From Clostridiales bacterium (GTDB lineage: Bacteria; Bacillota; Clostridia; Lachnospirales; Lachnospiraceae), in assembly GCA_012839085.1 (NCBI GenBank), contig DUNZ01000144.1, forward strand, positions 1-41,064: a stretch of DNA of 41,064 nucleotides, read 5' to 3'. Positions 25,165 through 32,999 of the stretch are shown here, piece by piece. Each line of letters starts with the position of its first letter. Within the stretch, counting starts at the first letter, position 1. The position numbers and the translations under genes are program-made. The notes beneath the pieces were generated by a model. That model searched no databases, was not told the DNA's origin, and saw only the letters and a list, made by a program, of their open reading frames with translations.

Positions 25165-26610
25165 ATGAAAAATTCAGAAAAGATAAAATTATCAAAGGAT
25201 ATTAAAGAAAACATTGAAACTTTAAAGCAGAGATTACCCATTGAAAAAAGCTTTGATGTCATAGGACGGGAGCTGATTATATGTGAGAATCTCGATGCTT
25301 ATCTGTTATTTATTGATGGCTTTGCAAAAGATGATGTAATGCTTTGGATTCTCGAGGTTCTTCAAGCCCTAAATGAGGACCAAGTGAATACGAATACCAT
25401 TACTATGTTAATGAAGCAAAGAATTGGTTATATTGAGGTTGAAACCTTTTCCGACCTTTCCCAAATGGAAACCATGGTGCTGGCAGGGGCAGTTGCCCTC
25501 ATTGTGGATGGTCTGGAAGAAGGCTTAATTATTGATGCCAGAGAATATCCAGTTCGAAGTCCAGAGGAGCCTGACCTAGAGAAAGTAACTCGGGGTTCCC
25601 GTGACGGCTTAGTAGAGACAATTGTTTTTAATACGGCACTGATCCGACGAAGGCTTAGGGATCCCAATCTCATATTTGAAATTAAAAGTGTAGGAAAGCG
25701 TTCCCGGTCTGATGTTGTTATTGCTTATTTAAAGGATTTAGCCGATGAGAAGTTGGTTCAAGAAGTAAAGGATAAAATCGATCAAGTTGATGTGGGCGCC
25801 TTAGTAATGGCAGAGAAAACCTTAGAAGAATTAATAATAAAAAAGCACTGGTACAATCCCTTTCCACAAATAAAATTTACCGAACGGCCAGATGTCGTGT
25901 CCGCTCACCTATTGGAAGGTCATATAGCCATTATTGTAGATACCTCCCCCAGTGTCATGCTTTTACCCGTTACTATGTTCCATTTTACCCAGCATGCAGA
26001 AGATTATTATCAAAATGTTTCGGTGGGTACCTATACTCGCTGGATTCGCTTTATTGGTATGCTTTCTGCCTTTATCATCCCTCCTTTATGGTTGCTTTTG
26101 GTGATGAACAAGGAAGCTTTACCGGATTTTCTTCAGTTCCTTGGCCCTAAGGAGGATTCTATAATACCCTTGTTTTTACAGTTGATTATCTTGGAAATTG
26201 GACTGGATTTATTACGTATATCCTCAATTCACACTCCCAGTGCCCTAAATACCTCCTTGGGTATCATTGGAGGATTAATGTTAAGTGAAATGGCAATTAA
26301 TGTGGGTCTTTTTATACCTGAAACGGTGCTTTATATGGCCCTAGCTGGAATTGGAACCTTCGCAACCCCTAGCTTAGAATTTGCCATGGCCATCCGAATC
26401 TTCCGGCTCTTGTTACTTCTTCTTACCGGATTATTTAATCTTTGGGGATTTATTCTTGCCCTACTAATTATTAGTATCATTACCTTTACCACAAAGTCCT
26501 TCAAAAATGCAAAGCCATATACTTGGCCCTTAATTCCCTTTGATGGAAAGGCTTTGGCCCATATCCTATTTCGAATGCCCATACCTAAAATTGGTGATAA
26601 GAACAAATAA
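25165..26610 (+). CDS. GerA-family spore germination protein, SpoVAF-like
   Basis: A 481-aa membrane protein. The soluble N-terminal half (1-250) contains the GerA signature region SRDGLVETIVFNTALIRRRL and the line EGHIAIIVDTSPSVMLLP. The C-terminal half has several membrane segments, beginning FIGMLSAFIIPPLWLLLVM. The N-terminal pattern FDVIGRELIICENLDAYLLF and FIDGFAKDDVMLWIL, and the length, are closer to SpoVAF than to GerAA receptors. SpoVAF sits in the spore inner membrane with the DPA channel. The other spoVA genes are not here. The start is ATG 25165, with AGGAG 8 bases upstream; an upstream in-frame start lacks a site. Confidence 0.85.
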   Translation: MKNSEKIKLSKDIKENIETLKQRLPIEKSFDVIGRELIICENLDAYLLFIDGFAKDDVMLWILEVLQALNEDQVNTNTITMLMKQRIGYIEVETFSDLSQMETMVLAGAVALIVDGLEEGLIIDAREYPVRSPEEPDLEKVTRGSRDGLVETIVFNTALIRRRLRDPNLIFEIKSVGKRSRSDVVIAYLKDLADEKLVQEVKDKIDQVDVGALVMAEKTLEELIIKKHWYNPFPQIKFTERPDVVSAHLLEGHIAIIVDTSPSVMLLPVTMFHFTQHAEDYYQNVSVGTYTRWIRFIGMLSAFIIPPLWLLLVMNKEALPDFLQFLGPKEDSIIPLFLQLIILEIGLDLLRISSIHTPSALNTSLGIIGGLMLSEMAINVGLFIPETVLYMALAGIGTFATPSLEFAMAIRIFRLLLLLLTGLFNLWGFILALLIISIITFTTKSFKNAKPYTWPLIPFDGKALAHILFRMPIPKIGDKNK

Positions 26611-26615
26611 AAAAT

Positions 26616-26677
26616 ACCCTTCGTTCTTCCCTATATTTTTAAATTAAATTGACATATAGGAAAACCGAAGGGTTTTT
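26616..26677. terminator. Bidirectional terminator between spoVAF-like and URO-D genes
   Basis: A long imperfect stem (arms 26616-26636 and 26654-26673) with a T-run on the right (GGGTTTTTATC) and an A/T-run on the left that reads as T-rich on the minus strand. The two flanking genes converge here. Confidence 0.75.
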
Positions 26678-26695
26678 ATCTTTGTTACTTTTGCT

Positions 26696-27736
26696 TTATT
26701 GTATTAAGCCAAATTCATCTACTACTTCATGCATTACTGTAAATATTTCACGATTTGCGTCCAATGGCAAAGCACATCCTGGGGCTAGAATAAAACGATT
26801 ATCCTTTGTCTCCCTTAAAGCACTCTCCAAACGTTTTCTTAACCGATCTTTTACCTCTTCCCTAGCACCATAAAAATCATGATGCTGATCAATACCACCA
26901 ATTATGATTTTATCTGTCAAAGAACGCACTTTTTCAATGGATGTAAGTTCATCTTCCTTTACCCCATGGGGCACATTTTCCCAATTTAAAGCTTGAACCT
27001 TGTACTTGGCAAACTTTTCAATGTATAAATTCTTATCTCCATGTACATGGAACATATTAAACCAGGTCTTCTGATTGATGTGTTCAAGAAGAGCCTCATC
27101 ATAAGGTCTGCAAAACTCATCAAATTCTTCTTCTGTTAGTAAATCTTTCGATGCAAACTGAGAAGCGATAAAAAAGCCATCCGCTCCTGCATTTACATAA
27201 GCATCCACCAATTGAATGGAGGTTTCTAATAATGCTTTTAAAGCTTTGTGCAATTCTTCTTTATGATTGTGGACAAACTCCAGAGTTGGGCCAGCTACAG
27301 TGGACTGTGTCATCTCTTGAACCCAAGTTAAGGGAGTAAATAAGGTGGGCAGTAGTGGGGTGTTTCCTTTATAATAATCATATAATCCCTTTACCACCGC
27401 AACTTCTCTTAAGAAAACCGGATTTTCCTGGGGATTAATAACTGGTAGCTTTGCTAAATCCTTTGCTGTAACAATGGGATATTTTCGAATATTGCCAGAC
27501 CAGCGAAGGGGATTTTCTAGAAACTCAATATCCGCACCATAAGCTTCCGGAAAATAATGTCCATTGGGCATTACTTTAATGAAATCCCAATGATTTTCAT
27601 TGGTGAACTCTATGGTTTCATCAATAAATTTATCCAAATAACGATCCACCACAGGCATGTGAAGCCAACCAGTGACCCCTATTTTGTCAAAAGGTTTTTC
27701 TTCAATCATGGCCCGTATTCTTTCTCTTCCTGTCAT
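26696..27736 (-). CDS. Uroporphyrinogen decarboxylase-family (MtaA/CmuA-type) methyltransferase-like protein
   Basis: A 346-aa URO-D-fold protein. It starts MTGRERIRAMIEEKPFDKIGV, shown in part as GRERIRAMIEEKPFDKIG. The C-terminal ILAPGCALPLDANREIF is the typical end of the corrinoid-dependent methyltransferase branch; HemE proper has a different N-terminus. His/Cys residues such as FHVHGD and PGC could bind zinc. It may transfer a methyl group to or from a corrinoid protein, or act on a thiol. No corrinoid protein gene is nearby, so the substrate is unknown. Transcribed leftward, ahead of its own terminator. Start: AGGAGGTTATT before the ATG. Confidence 0.8.
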   Translation of the reverse strand: MTGRERIRAMIEEKPFDKIGVTGWLHMPVVDRYLDKFIDETIEFTNENHWDFIKVMPNGHYFPEAYGADIEFLENPLRWSGNIRKYPIVTAKDLAKLPVINPQENPVFLREVAVVKGLYDYYKGNTPLLPTLFTPLTWVQEMTQSTVAGPTLEFVHNHKEELHKALKALLETSIQLVDAYVNAGADGFFIASQFASKDLLTEEEFDEFCRPYDEALLEHINQKTWFNMFHVHGDKNLYIEKFAKYKVQALNWENVPHGVKEDELTSIEKVRSLTDKIIIGGIDQHHDFYGAREEVKDRLRKRLESALRETKDNRFILAPGCALPLDANREIFTVMHEVVDEFGLIQ

Positions 27737-27822
27737 AATAACCTCCTATTTTAATTAAACTATATTCATTATTAAGGCCCTACTACCTATGAGATAGGGG
27801 CATAAAAGTAAATATCATATCT

Positions 27823-28575
27823 TTAAATGGAATAATCATAGTTTCGAATAATTCTACGTAAGAATTGCTTGGTTCTATCCATCTTAGGGTTGCAAAAGAT
27901 CTCTTTTGGTGTCCCTTCCTCCACAACAACTCCCCCATCCATGAATACTACCTTGGAGGCTACATCCTCTGCAAAAGACATTTCATGGGTTACGACAATC
28001 ATGGTAGTACCCTCCTTAGCCAAAAGCTTCATTACCGAAAGAACCTCTCCGATTAATTCCGGATCCAGAGCTGAGGTAGGCTCATCAAACAAGATGACAT
28101 CTGGATTGACGGCAATGGCCCTAGCAATTCCAACTCTTTGTTGCTGTCCTCCAGAAAGTTGTGAAGGATAAGAGTCGTACTTATCAGCTAATCCAACCTT
28201 ATTCAGACATTCCTTAGCAATTTCAACCGCCTTATTCTTAGATACCTTTCTAGCAATAATTAATCCTTCTGTCACATTTTCAAGGGCCGTTTTATTACTA
28301 AATAAATTGTAATTCTGAAATACAAAGGCCGTTCTCTTTCGAATATTTAAAATATCTTTTTTAGAGGCATGCTGAAAATGATAGCTTTCTCCCTTAAAGA
28401 GCAACTCCCCTTGGTCCGCCATTTCCAAAAAATTTATGCAGCGAAGCAAGGTTGTTTTCCCCGATCCACTTGGGCCAAGAATAACTACCACATCCCCTTT
28501 TTCTACTTTCAAATCCACACCCTTTAGAATCTCATTTTTACCAAAGGATTTATGGACATTTTTTACTTCTATCAT
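27823..28575 (-). CDS. Polar amino-acid ABC importer ATPase (cystine-type)
   Basis: A 250-aa ATP-binding subunit. Walker A is GPSGSGKT (34-41), signature [14 protein letters not shown], Walker [13 protein letters not shown], and the switch His lies in [13 protein letters not shown]. It belongs to the GlnQ/HisP/TcyN group that energises amino-acid uptake. Last of four co-directed genes (binding protein, permease, permease, ATPase), with 10 bases to the preceding permease. Start: AGGAGGTAGAGT before the ATG. Confidence 0.94.
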   Translation of the reverse strand: MIEVKNVHKSFGKNEILKGVDLKVEKGDVVVILGPSGSGKTTLLRCINFLEMADQGELLFKGESYHFQHASKKDILNIRKRTAFVFQNYNLFSNKTALENVTEGLIIARKVSKNKAVEIAKECLNKVGLADKYDSYPSQLSGGQQQRVGIARAIAVNPDVILFDEPTSALDPELIGEVLSVMKLLAKEGTTMIVVTHEMSFAEDVASKVVFMDGGVVVEEGTPKEIFCNPKMDRTKQFLRRIIRNYDYSI

Positions 28576-28585
28576 ACTCTACCTC

Positions 28586-29296
28586 CTATGATACAAGAGC
28601 TCTCTTATACACTTTCATTCGCTTCTCTACTAGCTTAAACAGTATTTCCACCAAGGAACAGATGATAATATAGATAATCCAGATAACAATATATGCTTCG
28701 ATATAGTTATATCCATAGGCTGCTTCCACCTTGGCCACAGCTGTAATATCTTTTACGGTCATTAAAAATGCTAGAGAAGTTGATTTGATTAAGTTGGTTG
28801 TCACCGTACAGATATTAGGAAGGGCCGCAACCATTGCCTGAGGTATAACAATCCTTCGATATCCCTGAAAAGTTGTAAGGCCCGCAGCCTGAGCCGCCTC
28901 TAACTGTCCTTTTTCCACCGTAGCCAGAGCCGATCGAAACACTTCTGAAAGCAAAGCAACGGTATTTAGAGAAAAAACGATATATGCATATAGCATTGGA
29001 TTAATATCAAAAACATTCATCTTTATATCCAATCCCTTAAATATAGATGCCATAATGCTGGGAATTAAACTATAAATCACAAGAATCTGTACCACGATAG
29101 GTGTACCTCTAACAAAGGATATATATACAGACACTAGATTTTTAACTTTGGATCTCTCCTTAAGGCGAATTACGGCAAATAAAAACCCAAGGGGCAGGGA
29201 TATCAGAAGACTGAAGGCTGTTAGCTTCAGTGTAACTGGCAGTCCTCGAAACGCAGTAAAAAATGTTTGATAAAAAAATTCAAAATTAAATGACAT
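28586..29296 (-). CDS. Polar amino-acid ABC importer permease 2
   Basis: A 236-aa HisMQ-type permease with about five membrane segments. The coupling loop is EKGQLEAAQAAGLTTFQGYRRIVIPQ, here shown as EAAQAAGLTTFQGYRRIV. The N-terminal FRGLPVTLKLTAFSLL is typical of the family. It forms a heterodimer with the permease encoded just upstream (15-base gap). The start is taken as ATG 29296 (MSFNFEF); an in-frame GTG three codons earlier lies inside the ribosome binding site. Confidence 0.93.
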   Translation of the reverse strand: MSFNFEFFYQTFFTAFRGLPVTLKLTAFSLLISLPLGFLFAVIRLKERSKVKNLVSVYISFVRGTPIVVQILVIYSLIPSIMASIFKGLDIKMNVFDINPMLYAYIVFSLNTVALLSEVFRSALATVEKGQLEAAQAAGLTTFQGYRRIVIPQAMVAALPNICTVTTNLIKSTSLAFLMTVKDITAVAKVEAAYGYNYIEAYIVIWIIYIIICSLVEILFKLVEKRMKVYKRALVS

Positions 29297-29311
29297 TACC
29301 CTCACCCCATT

Positions 29312-30019
29312 CTAGTTGGTTTTTAAAATCCTTCTTCCCTTTCCCAGGGACTTTTCAGCACTTTTCATTACATATTCTAATACCATGGATATAATCCAAT
29401 ACACAAGGGCTAACCCTAAATATATCTCCCGAGAATGTGCTCCGTAATTTAATGAAACAATTAAGTTGGTTTTTCCCATAACATCGATAAATCCAATGGT
29501 AAAGCCAACTGCCCCATCCTTAAGTAAGGCAATTACTGAATTCCCAAAATTGGGTAGGGCCACATAAAAGGCTTGAGGTAAAATGATTCTATAAAATGCC
29601 TGCAAAGGAGTCATTCCAACTGACACTGCCGCTTCTAATTGACCTCGGTCCACGGATTCATAAGCGGAGCGCATGACCTCTGACATTGTGGCTGCAAATA
29701 ATAGAGAAAAGGTTAAAACAACAAATATTCCTTTCTCAATATCATTAATATCAATCCTAAAGAGTCCCATCATTAACTCGGGCAAACCATAATAAACGAC
29801 AAAGAGCAATACTATGGAAGGGGTACAACGAAGGATTGTTGTATATCCATTGGCCAAAAATCTACCTATTTTGTTTTTTCCTAGCTTACCTACAGCAAGA
29901 ATAAAACCTAGGGCGATTCCCAAAACAACCGAAGCAATCACTGTTAAAAAAGTAACTCCCAAGAAAGGCAGGATCTCCGGCAAATATCGATAGATATATC
30001 TATAATCAAATTCACGCAT
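29312..30019 (-). CDS. Polar amino-acid ABC importer permease 1
   Basis: A 235-aa HisMQ-type membrane permease: LPEILPFLGVTFLTVIASVV at the N-terminus and the coupling segment RGQLEAAVSVGMTPLQAFYR. Having two distinct permeases, as in TcyL/TcyM, fits a cystine or other sulfur amino-acid system, though two-permease glutamine or arginine systems also exist. The ATG follows GGGGTAGCTTAGG. It lies 38 bases after the binding-protein gene. Confidence 0.92.
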   Translation of the reverse strand: MREFDYRYIYRYLPEILPFLGVTFLTVIASVVLGIALGFILAVGKLGKNKIGRFLANGYTTILRCTPSIVLLFVVYYGLPELMMGLFRIDINDIEKGIFVVLTFSLLFAATMSEVMRSAYESVDRGQLEAAVSVGMTPLQAFYRIILPQAFYVALPNFGNSVIALLKDGAVGFTIGFIDVMGKTNLIVSLNYGAHSREIYLGLALVYWIISMVLEYVMKSAEKSLGKGRRILKTN

Positions 30020-30057
30020 CCTAAGCTACCCCTTTCTTATTGTTATTTACTATCCCC

Positions 30058-30906
30058 TTATTCCTTATCAAGATATTGGGATGTATCTTCACCAAGAAAT
30101 TGAATTAATAATTCTTTTATTTTTCCTTCCTCTTTTAGTTCCTTAATTGCTTCATCATAAGCATCCGCCAGCTCCTGTTCCTCTCGATTAAAGAGTGGCC
30201 AAGTCTTTGTGGCAGTGAAGGTAGACCAGGATAATTCCTCATTCAGATAATGATAGGGGCCATCCTCTGCTACAACATTGGCATCATAAGTAGACTTTAT
30301 TACTAACCAAGCATCGTATCTACCCTCAGATATCCACACGATTCCATCCTGTACCACAAAGGATTCGGAAGTCTCTACATTAATCTGATTGTCTGGATTT
30401 TCTTCATTATATTTTTGAACTAAGGCATACTGTGCATCTTGAGGAGCAATAGGAAGAAGCTTCTTTCCAAGGCTTGCAATATCCGAAAGATCATTTACAA
30501 TACCTTCATCTTCCTTACGGATTAACAAACCGGAAGCACTAGCACCAAGGTATTCCTTGGGATAAATGTATTTCTCAGCTCTTGCATCGGTATAAAAGGC
30601 ATTCTTTAACCCTAAGTGATATTTACCACTTTCTACACCGATTAAAAGATCGTCGTCAGTAGTTGGTATAAATTCAAACTGATATTGCAAAAGCTTTTCA
30701 TCAATCAATTTAAGCACCTCAACATCATAACCAGTGGCATTTCCTTTTTCATCCTGAAAGGTAATCGGCTTACCTGTCTGTGCATAAGCAACTTTAATGG
30801 TTCGAACTCCAGAATTATCGGAAGAGTTATTCTCCTTGCTTGAGCAAGCAGTAACAAATAAAGCTACAAGCAGTGTTAATATAATCAATCCTTTAAATTT
30901 TTTCAT
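30058..30906 (-). CDS. Amino-acid binding lipoprotein, probably cystine-type
   Basis: A 282-aa family 3 extracellular binding protein. The signal peptide ends in the lipobox LFVTAC (Cys21), followed by a Ser/Asn linker. Features include IKVAYAQTGKPITFQDEKGN, TGYDVEVLKLID, then ESGKYHLGLKNAFYTDARAEK and a YDEAIKELKEEGKI C-terminus. TcyJ/TcyK-type cystine receptors have this style, but the ligand is inferred, not proven. First structural gene of the operon. It starts with AAGGAG 11 bases before the ATG, and lies 85 bases after a short ORF that carries a Cys-Cys pair. Confidence 0.88.
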   Translation of the reverse strand: MKKFKGLIILTLLVALFVTACSSKENNSSDNSGVRTIKVAYAQTGKPITFQDEKGNATGYDVEVLKLIDEKLLQYQFEFIPTTDDDLLIGVESGKYHLGLKNAFYTDARAEKYIYPKEYLGASASGLLIRKEDEGIVNDLSDIASLGKKLLPIAPQDAQYALVQKYNEENPDNQINVETSESFVVQDGIVWISEGRYDAWLVIKSTYDANVVAEDGPYHYLNEELSWSTFTATKTWPLFNREEQELADAYDEAIKELKEEGKIKELLIQFLGEDTSQYLDKE

Positions 30907-30991
30907 GATAAAAATTCTCCTTCTTATATTTCTAGTCTTATTATTTTAATTATCTATTATCTATTATTTATTCATTTTCTTTTGAACCAGG

Positions 30992-31117
30992 TCAAGCTAG
31001 GGGGCTAGAACAACATCGTTCGCTTTTATAATTATGTTTGCGGAAAAAATGAGAAAGCATAATATTAGCTGGTTTATTACCATTAAATAAACCATTACGT
31101 TGTAATAATTTTCCCAT
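30992..31117 (-). CDS. Small ORF, 41 aa, with adjacent Cys codons; candidate leader peptide
   Basis: Starts with ATG 31117 behind GGGAGGG (7-base gap) and ends with TGA at 30992-30994. The product starts MGKLLQRNGLF, has basic and Asn-rich stretches, and ends ERCCSSPLA. It has no membrane segment. It lies in the transcribed leader between the importer promoter (31183-31211) and the binding-protein gene (85 bases further). Two consecutive TGT codons near the end, followed by two Ser codons, in front of a cystine-type importer suggest a leader peptide whose translation senses Cys-tRNA (inference). No classical terminator hairpin with a T-run follows it. Alternatively it is simply a small protein. 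Confidence 0.6.
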   Translation of the reverse strand: MGKLLQRNGLFNGNKPANIMLSHFFRKHNYKSERCCSSPLA

Positions 31118-31140
31118 AATTCTTCCCTCCCAATTCATTT

Positions 31141-31166
31141 CATAGTAATCAGGTATGAATACTATG
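31141..31166. repeat. Inverted repeat just downstream of the importer promoter
   Basis: CATAGTA (31141-31147) and TACTATG (31160-31166) form perfect 7-bp arms around 12 bases. Relative to the predicted leftward transcript it lies about +10 to +35, a suitable place for a repressor operator or a 5' mRNA hairpin. Confidence 0.5.
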
Positions 31167-31182
31167 TATTTTACTTTTTCAC

Positions 31183-31211
31183 AGTTTAATATCTAAATTC
31201 ATATTTGTCAA
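31183..31211 (-). promoter_or_regulatory. Promoter for the small ORF and amino-acid importer operon
   Basis: On the minus strand TTGACA (31206-31211), exactly 17 bases, TAAACT (31183-31188). Perfect -35, moderate -10. Confidence 0.6.
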
Positions 31212-31285
31212 TAGATTTCATTGAAATAATTGGAGAATTTTATTTTTCATAAGATTCGATTACAAACAATCCATATTGTTAGAAA

Positions 31286-31314
31286 TTCTTGTTAAATTTG
31301 TATATTCTTATAAT
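31286..31314 (+). promoter_or_regulatory. Promoter candidate for the flavodoxin-domain gene
   Basis: TTCTTG (31286-31291), 17 bases, TATAAT (31309-31314). The -10 is perfect, the -35 weak; back to back with the importer promoter. Confidence 0.45.
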
Positions 31315-31426
31315 AGAAAGAATTACTTTTCTTTTGGATGTTTTTACTGGTTTTTCTTGTAAAATATTTATTCATCCATTAGAATAAGAGAAAATAGGGC
31401 CATTTGGAAAGAAAGGAAGATATGCC

Positions 31427-32023
31427 ATGAAACCAATCGTTATATATAAAAGCAAAACTGGATTTACTGAGAAATATGGTCAATGGATTGCAGAAGAGCT
31501 TAGATGCAAATCCTTACCCCTAAAAAAAGCAAAGCAAGAAAATTTACAGGATTATAATTTGATTATCTATGGTGGAGGAATTTATGCCGGCATAATCGTC
31601 GGATTAAAAGAAATGAAAAAACTTTTATCTGCTCTACCAAATAAAAACTTAGTGGTCTACTGCACCGGGGCAACTCCCTTGGAAATGACAGAGAAAATTG
31701 CAGAAGTAAAGAAAGTAAATTTAAAAGATTATGAAAGAAGTAATATTCCATTTTATTATTTTTTAAGTGGATTAAATTATGAACGAATGGGCTTTTTCTC
31801 TAGAATAATTATGAAGCTTATGAGCAGTCAGTTAGAAAAAGAGTTAAATCAATCTGGTACCGAGAACTCCAAAGTACCAGAGAAATCCTTTGATTTGTCG
31901 GATCGAAAATACATAGAACCCCTGGTTCGTTATGTAAAGTGGCTCACTCACCACTCCCATATTTCCTATATTATATACACTTCTATTATAATTCATGTAA
32001 CAAGAATTTACGAGATATGTTAA
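31427..32023 (+). CDS. Flavodoxin-domain protein
   Basis: A 198-aa protein of the flavodoxin-domain (HemG-like) family. The N-terminal phosphate-binding loop is YKSKTGFTEKYGQWIA, and YGGGIYAGIIVG follows at about 48-59. It should bind FMN and act as a small redox carrier or quinone/menaquinone-dependent oxidoreductase. The conserved part ends around DLSDRKYIEPLVRYVKWL; the last 25 residues, rich in Ile, Tyr and His, look like read-through past the usual end and could mark an altered C-terminus. Start: GGAAGATATGCC before the ATG. Monocistronic, divergent from the importer. Confidence 0.82.
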   Translation: MKPIVIYKSKTGFTEKYGQWIAEELRCKSLPLKKAKQENLQDYNLIIYGGGIYAGIIVGLKEMKKLLSALPNKNLVVYCTGATPLEMTEKIAEVKKVNLKDYERSNIPFYYFLSGLNYERMGFFSRIIMKLMSSQLEKELNQSGTENSKVPEKSFDLSDRKYIEPLVRYVKWLTHHSHISYIIYTSIIIHVTRIYEIC

Positions 32024-32271
32024 AGAATATTTATCCAATTTTTTATATAAATCTCTGTCGTCTTTGACTGCTCTATAAACGGACTATTTTCCTGACTAAC
32101 ACAACACTAAAAAAGACATTGACTACATCTGAATAAACACTGTTTTACCAAGCTTCTCTTGTTTAAACTAGAAACATCAAGATTTTTGAAAAATCCTGAA
32201 ACCCTTAAAAAGACAAGAAAAAAGTCCTAACCCACAGCTCCTATGTCTGCAAATTAGAACCTTTTATAAAG

Positions 32272-32344
32272 TGCGCCTCCAGGGGCTCGAACCCTGGACA
32301 CCCTGATTAAGAGTCAGGTGCTCTACCAACTGAGCTAGAGGCGC
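32272..32344 (-). tRNA. tRNA-Lys (anticodon CTT)
   Basis: A 73-base cloverleaf on the minus strand. The acceptor stem is GCGCCTC/GAGGCGC, the D-arm AGCTCAGTTGGTAGAGC, the anticodon loop CTCTTAA (anticodon CTT, reads AAG), and the T-arm CAGGGTTCGAGCCCCTG. The discriminator base is A; CCA is not encoded. Confidence 0.95.
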
Positions 32345-32380
32345 ATATTTTTTATCATTTTATTTTCGAACGCAAAAGCT

Positions 32381-32409
32381 ATTATATATGATAGTAAAAT
32401 AAATTGCAA
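32381..32409 (-). promoter_or_regulatory. Promoter of tRNA-Lys
   Basis: On the minus strand TTGCAA (32404-32409), 17 bases, TATAAT (32381-32386), about 37 bases before the mature tRNA 5' end. Confidence 0.6.
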
Positions 32410-32468
32410 GTAGTTTTTTTAATTTTTTAAAAAATTTGATAAATTTTTTTTGAAAATCTTAATCTCAC

Positions 32469-32498
32469 AAGGAAATACCTATGAGAAGGTATTTCCTT
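32469..32498. repeat. Stem-loop after the thioredoxin gene
   Basis: A perfect 12-bp inverted repeat (AAGGAAATACCT with AGGTATTTCCTT) around 6 bases, 13 bases past the thioredoxin stop. The tract after it on the minus strand is not a clean T-run, so termination is probable but not certain. Confidence 0.55.
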
Positions 32499-32511
32499 GT
32501 AAATTTTAGGT

Positions 32512-32829
32512 TTATTTGTAGGACTCGATTTTATCCTGTAAGGCTTTCTTTGGAACCGCTCCCACAACTGTATCCACTACTTCTCCATTTTTAATGAAAA
32601 GTAATGTAGGAATTGTCATCACCCTATATTTCTGAGCTGTTTCTGGATTATCGTCCACATTTAATTTTCCAATTTTAAATACTCCAGCATACTCATCTGC
32701 CAGTTCAGCCACAAGTGGGGCAATCATTTTACAAGGGCCACACCAATCTGCATAGAAATCTACTAATACAGGTATGTCCGATTCTAATGCTTCCTTTTGA
32801 AAATTTGCATCCGTAAATTGAAATGCCAT
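32512..32829 (-). CDS. trxA: Thioredoxin
   Basis: A 105-aa thioredoxin with the catalytic motif WCGPCK (Cys30/Cys33) and the cis-Pro in VMTIPTLLFIKNGE. It reduces protein disulfides in the cytoplasm, recycled by thioredoxin reductase (not in the window). The start is ATG 32829 (MAFQFT), with GGAGG 6 bases upstream; the longer frame is not supported. Upstream lies a 9-bp inverted repeat with a 47-base spacer that could bind a regulator. Confidence 0.96.
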   Translation of the reverse strand: MAFQFTDANFQKEALESDIPVLVDFYADWCGPCKMIAPLVAELADEYAGVFKIGKLNVDDNPETAQKYRVMTIPTLLFIKNGEVVDTVVGAVPKKALQDKIESYK

Positions 32830-32850
32830 GCTTTTCCTCCATTCCATCTA

Positions 32851-32915
32851 CTTGAGTATTCTATGTTCACTTATTCAAAGATTAAATTTACAATGAATTC
32901 AGTTTCATACTCAAG
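32851..32915. repeat. Widely spaced inverted repeat upstream of thioredoxin
   Basis: CTTGAGTAT (32851-32859) and ATACTCAAG (32907-32915), perfect 9-bp arms with 47 bases between, spanning the likely promoter area of the thioredoxin gene. Confidence 0.45.
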
Positions 32916-32999
32916 AATTCTTCGTTTGTTTATAGTATCTCGTAATCGCTTACTATTATGTGATATTACCACTATAAAAACAAATTAACAAGTCTTTCA

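Noticed and set aside
30907-30991. Intrinsic terminator/antiterminator between the Cys-Cys ORF and the importer
   Set aside because: Only weak 4-5 bp hairpins (for example GAAC/GTTC, CTAG/CTAG) and no T-run; a classical attenuator is not supported.
32024-32271. Non-coding RNA between flavodoxin gene and tRNA-Lys
   Set aside because: Only a short GATTTTT/AAAAATC palindrome near 32180 and no promoter or terminator pair; nothing supports an RNA gene.
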